A stretch of 64,000 bases of DNA, from assembly GCF_041296385.1 (NCBI RefSeq), contig NW_027183584.1, positions 1-64,000 on the forward strand. Direction: 5' to 3'. Each line of letters starts with the position of its first letter. Position 1 is the stretch's first letter. Below, in pieces: positions 59,323 through 64,000 of this stretch. The position numbers were made by a program, and so were the translations under genes. The notes under the pieces were generated by a model that was not told the DNA's origin, did no database searches, and was given only the letters and a program-made list of their open reading frames with translations. The DNA comes from Aphelocoma coerulescens. Lineage: Eukaryota > Chordata > Aves > Passeriformes > Corvidae.

Positions 59323-59340
59323 ACTCACGTTTGGGCGCCA
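59323..59340 (-). other. Primer binding site of P2
   Basis: Same lysine-tRNA-like TGGCGCCC start as in P1, 3 nt from the LTR. Confidence 0.75.
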
Positions 59341-59343
59341 GTT

Positions 59344-60175
59344 TGTCGAAATTGATGGCGATGATGGTGATGAGGGTGTGGGTTCGGTCGGGCCCGGCTG
59401 GAGATGGACGGCGACGAGAGATCTCTATAAGCAGGTCTTTGGAGCATGCAGTTTATTGCAGAGGGCGTGGGTACAGGGGCACTGCTTAGAGCTGCCAGCT
59501 GCAGCTCCAAGCAGGCCCAAGGTGTAAGAGAGGGAGAGAGAGTGAGCGAGAGAGCTAGAGCAAGAGGCTGAGAGCTAAGAGTGTAAAGAGCAAGAGAGAC
59601 AAACTAAGAGGAGAGCTGAATTAAGAGGAAGAAGAAGAGCAAGAGAGTTACTAAGAGAGCTACTAAGAGGAGAAGAGCATTACTAAGAGAGCTACTAAGA
59701 GAGTTACTAAGAGCGTTACTAAGAGGAGAAGAGCATTACTAAGAGGAGAGGAGTTAAGAGAGCGAGGAGCTTGTTACAATACAATAAATCATCTTCTGTA
59801 GTGAATATTCTAATTCTCAGTAGCCAATCTAATACAAGGTACAAATCCTATAGCATTTACATACAGCCTATAAGAGTTCTTACATTACCATAGAGTGTTA
59901 CATTTTAACTTCTAAAAACTACTCTTTGGACCCCTTCTGCTGAGCTAGTAGGGTCTGCTCTGACCCTTGGACCTGTCTGCAAGCAGAGGGTATTGTTCAA
60001 TCAAGAGGGGATTACCTTCAGCCGGCTATACCATTGTTTTCCAGTTGTTCAGTAACTAAGACTCTATATCTCAAAGATGGCCTTCATTTCGATGTCGCTC
60101 ACAGTTTTCATATTCCCAGAATCTTTTGTTAGGCAATCATATTTATAAGGCTTTCCTGTTTCATCTTCCCCAACA
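59344..60175 (-). repeat. P2 5' LTR (832 bp)
   Basis: Same GAA form as the P2 3' LTR; no difference between the two P2 LTRs was noticed. Ends CCCCAACA next to ACAAA at 60176-60180. Confidence 0.95.
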
Positions 60176-60180
60176 ACAAA

Positions 60181-62448
60181 GGCTCTCCTGGGAGCCACGG
60201 GTCACAAAGCACCGTGGGCTCTGTGCAGCATTGCTGTGTCACAATGGCCGCTGGCTTCCACGAGCCCCCGCAGTGTCCCAGTGGGCCCCGTGGCTTTAGG
60301 AGTGGGTGGCTGGGAGTTGGTGCCAGCGGCTGGGGGAGCAGCAGCAGGGACTGTGTGTGGACAGTGCCATGGCCACTTGTGTGGCCACTGGTGTCTCTGT
60401 GCCAGGCACAGCCGTGGTGTGTAACACCGGCTCTGGGTCCTTTGGCTGTGCAGGTGGCAGTCACGGCCTGGAGCAGGGCTGCTCCCGGGGGACAGCCTGG
60501 GGCAGGAGGCTGCTGGAGATTCATTCCCCACACTCCTTGTCATGAGGTGCTCAGAGTGATTGGAAAGGCTGTTGGCAGCAGGCAGTTCTCTGGGTTCAAG
60601 CTGTGGAGCTGTCAGCGGGAATGCAAAGGCCAAGCTGCTGAGCCTTTTGTCCTGGTGCCTTTAGTGTGTGAGCAGTCCCTGGTGCCGTTGTCTTTGGATC
60701 CTGAGTGTGGGAGAGGCAAGGCTTAGGATGGTGCGTAGAGCTGAGAAGGAAAGTGCCGAGAGCAGCGTGTGTGCTGCTGCTTTGAGGGGTGCAGTTGAAG
60801 TTGTAGGCAGCAAGAGCTTTCTCAGCTGGCCCTTTTGTGAGCTCTGCTTTTGCCAGATGACTTCCATCTTACCCTCTTACCATCTTAGCCTCTCATTTTT
60901 GCATATCCCAAACCCCCTTCCAAACATCCAGCAGCTGCTTGTAAAGAAGAAGTCCTAGAACAAAAAGCCAGTGCTGCCTTTCATAGCCCCTTTGCTGTCT
61001 ATGAAGTAGAGGAAAGAAGCTAGTGAGACGCACTTTCTTTCTCAACTCCATAGAGCGCATCCTTCTCTCAAGGTGGCAGAGTCCTTGGCGGAAGTGAAGC
61101 ATCTGCAGCTGCAGTTCAGACTGAGAGATGTGCCAGGACAGGAAACATTTGCTGACCTTCCCTGTTCCCTGTGCAACATGATTCTCGCATCCCAGTCACT
61201 TTCACATACCTTCGGTATCCCTGAGTCCAAGCAGCTAAAGCTCACAGAGACAGAAGTGTCAGGAAGGAAAACGTTCCAAAAGCACCCCCTTCTCTTATCA
61301 GCATATAAATTGTGCACAACAGGCTGCGGCACCGAACCTTCCTTCTCAGATAGACATGCCATCACACTTTTCACTCTTGCAGCTCGGTTGAAAAGCTCCA
61401 GCAGCTGCTCCCGCAATAGCAAAAGGTTCTAGAAGTGAAAGCCAGTTTGGGGCTGCACCTTCTCCTTGCCGCATGTAAGCCACACCAAACTCCCTGATGC
61501 ACTCTGTCCTCCCCTTCTCAAAGGAGTAGACGGTGGCATCAGGACACACCTGTGTCCCAGCAGCTGGGTGCCCAGCCGGGAGCAGGAGCAGGGCTGGGGC
61601 TGCTCCCAAAGTTGCCCCGCCCCAATGCCAGAGCCGGACATATGCTGAGGGGGGGCTGGATCAGGCTTTATTGTCCAGCTGCATGCCAGGAGTGAGCACA
61701 AAATCTACCTGCATTCTCTGCAGCATGCCATCCTGGAGCAGAGCCATTGCCAAAGGAAGCCGTCAGCCCGTGCCAAGCCAGTGCCGGAGTGGGATCCTAG
61801 CAGCACCTGTGGAAGCCGGGAGAGAGGAGCCCACCTGGAGCAGGTTCGTGCAGGATTAATCATCCCGTGGCTTCCCACCAGGGTCCTGTTGCTTCCAAAA
61901 GGCCCCACAGTGTCACTGTGGCCCCTCGGTTCCACCAGGTTCCATAGCGTCACTGTGGTGCCCAGGGTTCCGTCAGCTTCGCCAGCATCCCCACGGTCTG
62001 CAGAGCTCCCCGAGCTTCTGTGGTGTCACAGTGGAGGCAGGGTTGCATCAGGTTCCATAGCATCAGCACGGTCTCCAGGGCTCCCAGAGGTTCTGTGGTG
62101 TCACAGTGGAGGCAGGGTTGCATCAGGTTCCATAGCATCACCACAGTCTCCAGGGCTCCCTGAGCTTCTGTGGTGTCACAGTGGAGGCAGGGTTGCATCA
62201 GGTTCCATAGCATCAGCACGGTCTCCAGGGCTCCCAGAGGTTCTGTGGTGTCACAGAGGAGGCAGGGTTGCATCAGGTTCCATAGCATCACCACGGTCTC
62301 CAGGGCTCCAAGAGCTTCTGTGGTGTCACAGAGGAGGCAGGGTTGCATCAGGTTCAATAGCATCAGCACGGTCTCCAGGGCTCCCCTGAGCTTCTGTGGT
62401 GGTGTCACAGAGGAGGCAGGCTTCCTTGTAGTTCCCCAGCATCACAAA
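60181..62448. repeat. Monomer U22, 5-copy class, right flank of P2
   Basis: Five 75-bp copies at 62016-62390. ATT at +49 and C at +457, a combination not seen in another monomer here, plus GAGGAGGCAGG near its end as in U10. Its insertion point (62448/62449) is empty. Confidence 0.95.
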
Positions 62449-64000
62449 GGCTCTCCTGGGAGCCACGGGTCACAAAGCACCGTGGGCTCTGTGCAGCCCC
62501 GCTGTGTCACAATGGCCGCTGGCTTCCACGAGCCCCCGCAGTGTCCCAGTGGGCCCCGTGGCTTTAGGAGTGGGTGGCTGGGAGTTGGTGCCAGCGGCTG
62601 GGGGAGCAGCAGCAGGGACTGTGTGTGGACAGTGCCATGGCCACTTGTGTGGCCACTGGTGTCTCTGTGCCAGGCACAGCCGTGGTGTGTAACACCGGCT
62701 CTGGGTCCTTTGGCTGTGCAGGTGGCAGTCACGGCCTGGAGCAGGGCTGCTCCCGGGGGACAGCCTGGGGCAGGAGGCTGCTGGAGATTCATTCCCCACA
62801 CTCCTTGTCATGAGGTGCTCAGAGTGATTGGAAAGGCTGTTGGCAGCAGGCAGTTCTCTGGGTTCAAGCTGTGGAGCTGTCAGCGGGAATGCAAAGGCCA
62901 AGCTGGTGAGCCTTTTGTCCTGGTGCCTTTAGTGTGTGAGCAGTCCCTGGTGCCGTTGTCTTTGGATCCTGAGTGTGGGAGAGGCAAGGCTTAGGATGGT
63001 GCGTAGAGCTGAGAAGGAAAGTGCCGAGAGCAGCGTGTGTGCTGCTGCTTTGAGGGGTGCAGTTGAAGTTGTAGGCAGCAAGAGCTTTCTCAGCTGGCCC
63101 TTTTGTGAGCTCTGCTTTTGCCAGATGACTTCCATCTTACCCTCTTACCATCTTAGCCTCTCATTTTTGCATATCCCAAACCCCCTTCCAAACATCCAGC
63201 AGCTGCTTGTAAAGAAGAAGTCCTAGAACAAAAAGCCAGTGCTGCCTTTCATAGCCCCTTTGCTGTCTATGAAGTAGAGGAAAGAAGCTAGTGAGACGCA
63301 CTTTCTTTCTCAACTCCATAGAGCGCATCCTTCTCTCAAGGTGGCAGAGTCCTTGGCGGAAGTGAAGCATCTGCAGCTGCAGTTCAGACTGAGAGATGTG
63401 CCAGGACAGGAAACATTTGCTGACCTTCCCTGTTCCCTGTGCAACATGATTCTCGCATCCCAGTCACTTTCACATACCTTCGGTATCCCTGAGTCCAAGC
63501 AGCTAAAGCTCACAGAGACAGAAGTGTCAGGAAGGAAAACGTTGCAAAAGCACCCCCTTCTCTTATCAGCATATAAATTGTGCACAACAGGCTGCGGCAC
63601 CGAACCTTCCTTCTCAGATAGACATGCCATCACACTTTTCACTCTTGCAGCTCGGTTGAAAAGCTCCAGCAGCTGCTCCCGCAATAGCAAAAGGTTCTAG
63701 AAGTGAAAGCCAGTTTGGGGCTGCACCTTCTCCTTGCCGCATGTAAGCCACACCAAACTCCCTGATGCACTCTGTCCTCCCCTTCTCAAAGGAGTAGACG
63801 GTGGCATCAGGACACACCTGTGTCCCAGCAGCTGGGTGCCCAGCCGGGAGCAGGAGCAGGGCTGGGGCTGCTCCCAAAGTTGCCCCGCCCCAATGCCAGA
63901 GCCGGACATATGCTGAGGGGGGGCTGGATCAGGCTTTATTGTCCAGCTGCATGCCAGGAGTGAGCACAAAATCTACCTGCATTCTCTGCAGCATGCCATC
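62449..64000. repeat. Partial monomer U23 (left-hand part)
   Basis: Runs to the window end before the 75-bp repeats. G at +1095, otherwise common alleles, as in U10, the right flank of the solo LTR. Confidence 0.93.

Larger units (their letters stand above)
54073..60175 (-). mobile_element. Provirus P2, internally deleted ERV (6103 bp)
   Basis: Same structure, orientation, internal deletion, in-frame TAA and target duplication (54068-54072, 60176-60180) as P1. I found two differences: both LTRs have the longer GAA form, and one extra G lies in gag. Sharing the monomer base, the duplication and the monomer class on the left shows descent from the same integration as P1. A tandem duplication of monomer plus provirus (~8.37 kb) explains the P1-U21-P2 order. 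Confidence 0.95.
1..64000. repeat. Macrosatellite array, 2.1-2.3 kb monomers, head to tail
   Basis: The same ~2.2-kb sequence repeats from end to end, interrupted only by one solo LTR and two proviruses. I set the monomer start at the GGCTCTCCTGGGAGCC that follows CAGCATCACAAA, which is also the ERV insertion point. Differences are few, so I use ten marker sites, given as offset from monomer start and common/rare base: +49 CCC/ATT, +111 G/A, +284 G/A, +457 G/C, +693 C/T, +1037 T/C, +1095 C/G, +1153 G/A, +1511 G/T, +1583 C/G. The 75-bp repeats start at +1835. Many short frames are open on both strands, but none shows a recognisable domain, so I call no gene. The satellite family is unknown to me. 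Confidence 0.97.

Noticed and set aside
45701..60175. Two independent integrations for P1 and P2
   Set aside because: Same base, same duplication, same deletion and stop, and the same monomer class on the left argue for duplication.

Overview
The window is repetitive eukaryotic DNA, most likely from a bird. It contains no recognisable single-copy host gene, tRNA, rRNA or bacterial-type feature. Bird is inferred from the envelope gene of the inserted endogenous retrovirus (ERV), whose transmembrane half looks like avian alpharetroviruses. The surrounding satellite itself was not recognised.

Layout. A head-to-tail macrosatellite runs through the whole window: 22 complete monomers plus a partial one at each end. 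Monomers have three lengths, 2118, 2193 and 2268 bp. The difference comes from 3, 4 or 5 copies of an internal 75-bp repeat near the end of each monomer. Monomers recur in ordered groups: a 3-4-5 copy trimer of 6579 bp, and a nine-monomer block present at about 704-20593 and again at 25814-45700 (offset 25107 bp). Ten diagnostic sites separate monomer classes and show patchy exchange between them.

Insertions. One ERV family interrupts the array three times at exactly the same base of the monomer, each time flanked by the same 5-bp duplication ACAAA: a solo LTR (20594-21422), provirus P1 (45701-51799) and provirus P2 (54073-60175). All three lie in reverse (minus) orientation. The monomers on their left (starting 18326, 43433 and 51805) agree at all ten diagnostic sites. 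The simplest reading is one integration later copied with the satellite, with one copy collapsed to a solo LTR.

Provirus structure (minus strand): 5' LTR; a lysine-tRNA-like primer binding site; a ~600-nt leader with a tiny upstream ORF, six tandem hairpin-forming repeats and a consensus splice donor; gag (betaretrovirus-like matrix plus a very long Pro/Ala-rich segment); an in-frame TAA; more gag frame joined by an internal deletion to the C-terminal domain of integrase; an open env; polypurine tract; 3' LTR. Protease, reverse transcriptase, RNase H and most of integrase are missing, so the element cannot replicate alone. The env frame is open and identical in P1 and P2, and its last 36 codons lie inside the 3' LTR. 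P2 has one extra G in a G-run that frameshifts gag.

The first ~1.2 kb holds a cluster of small indels absent from every other monomer and may be poorly polished sequence.
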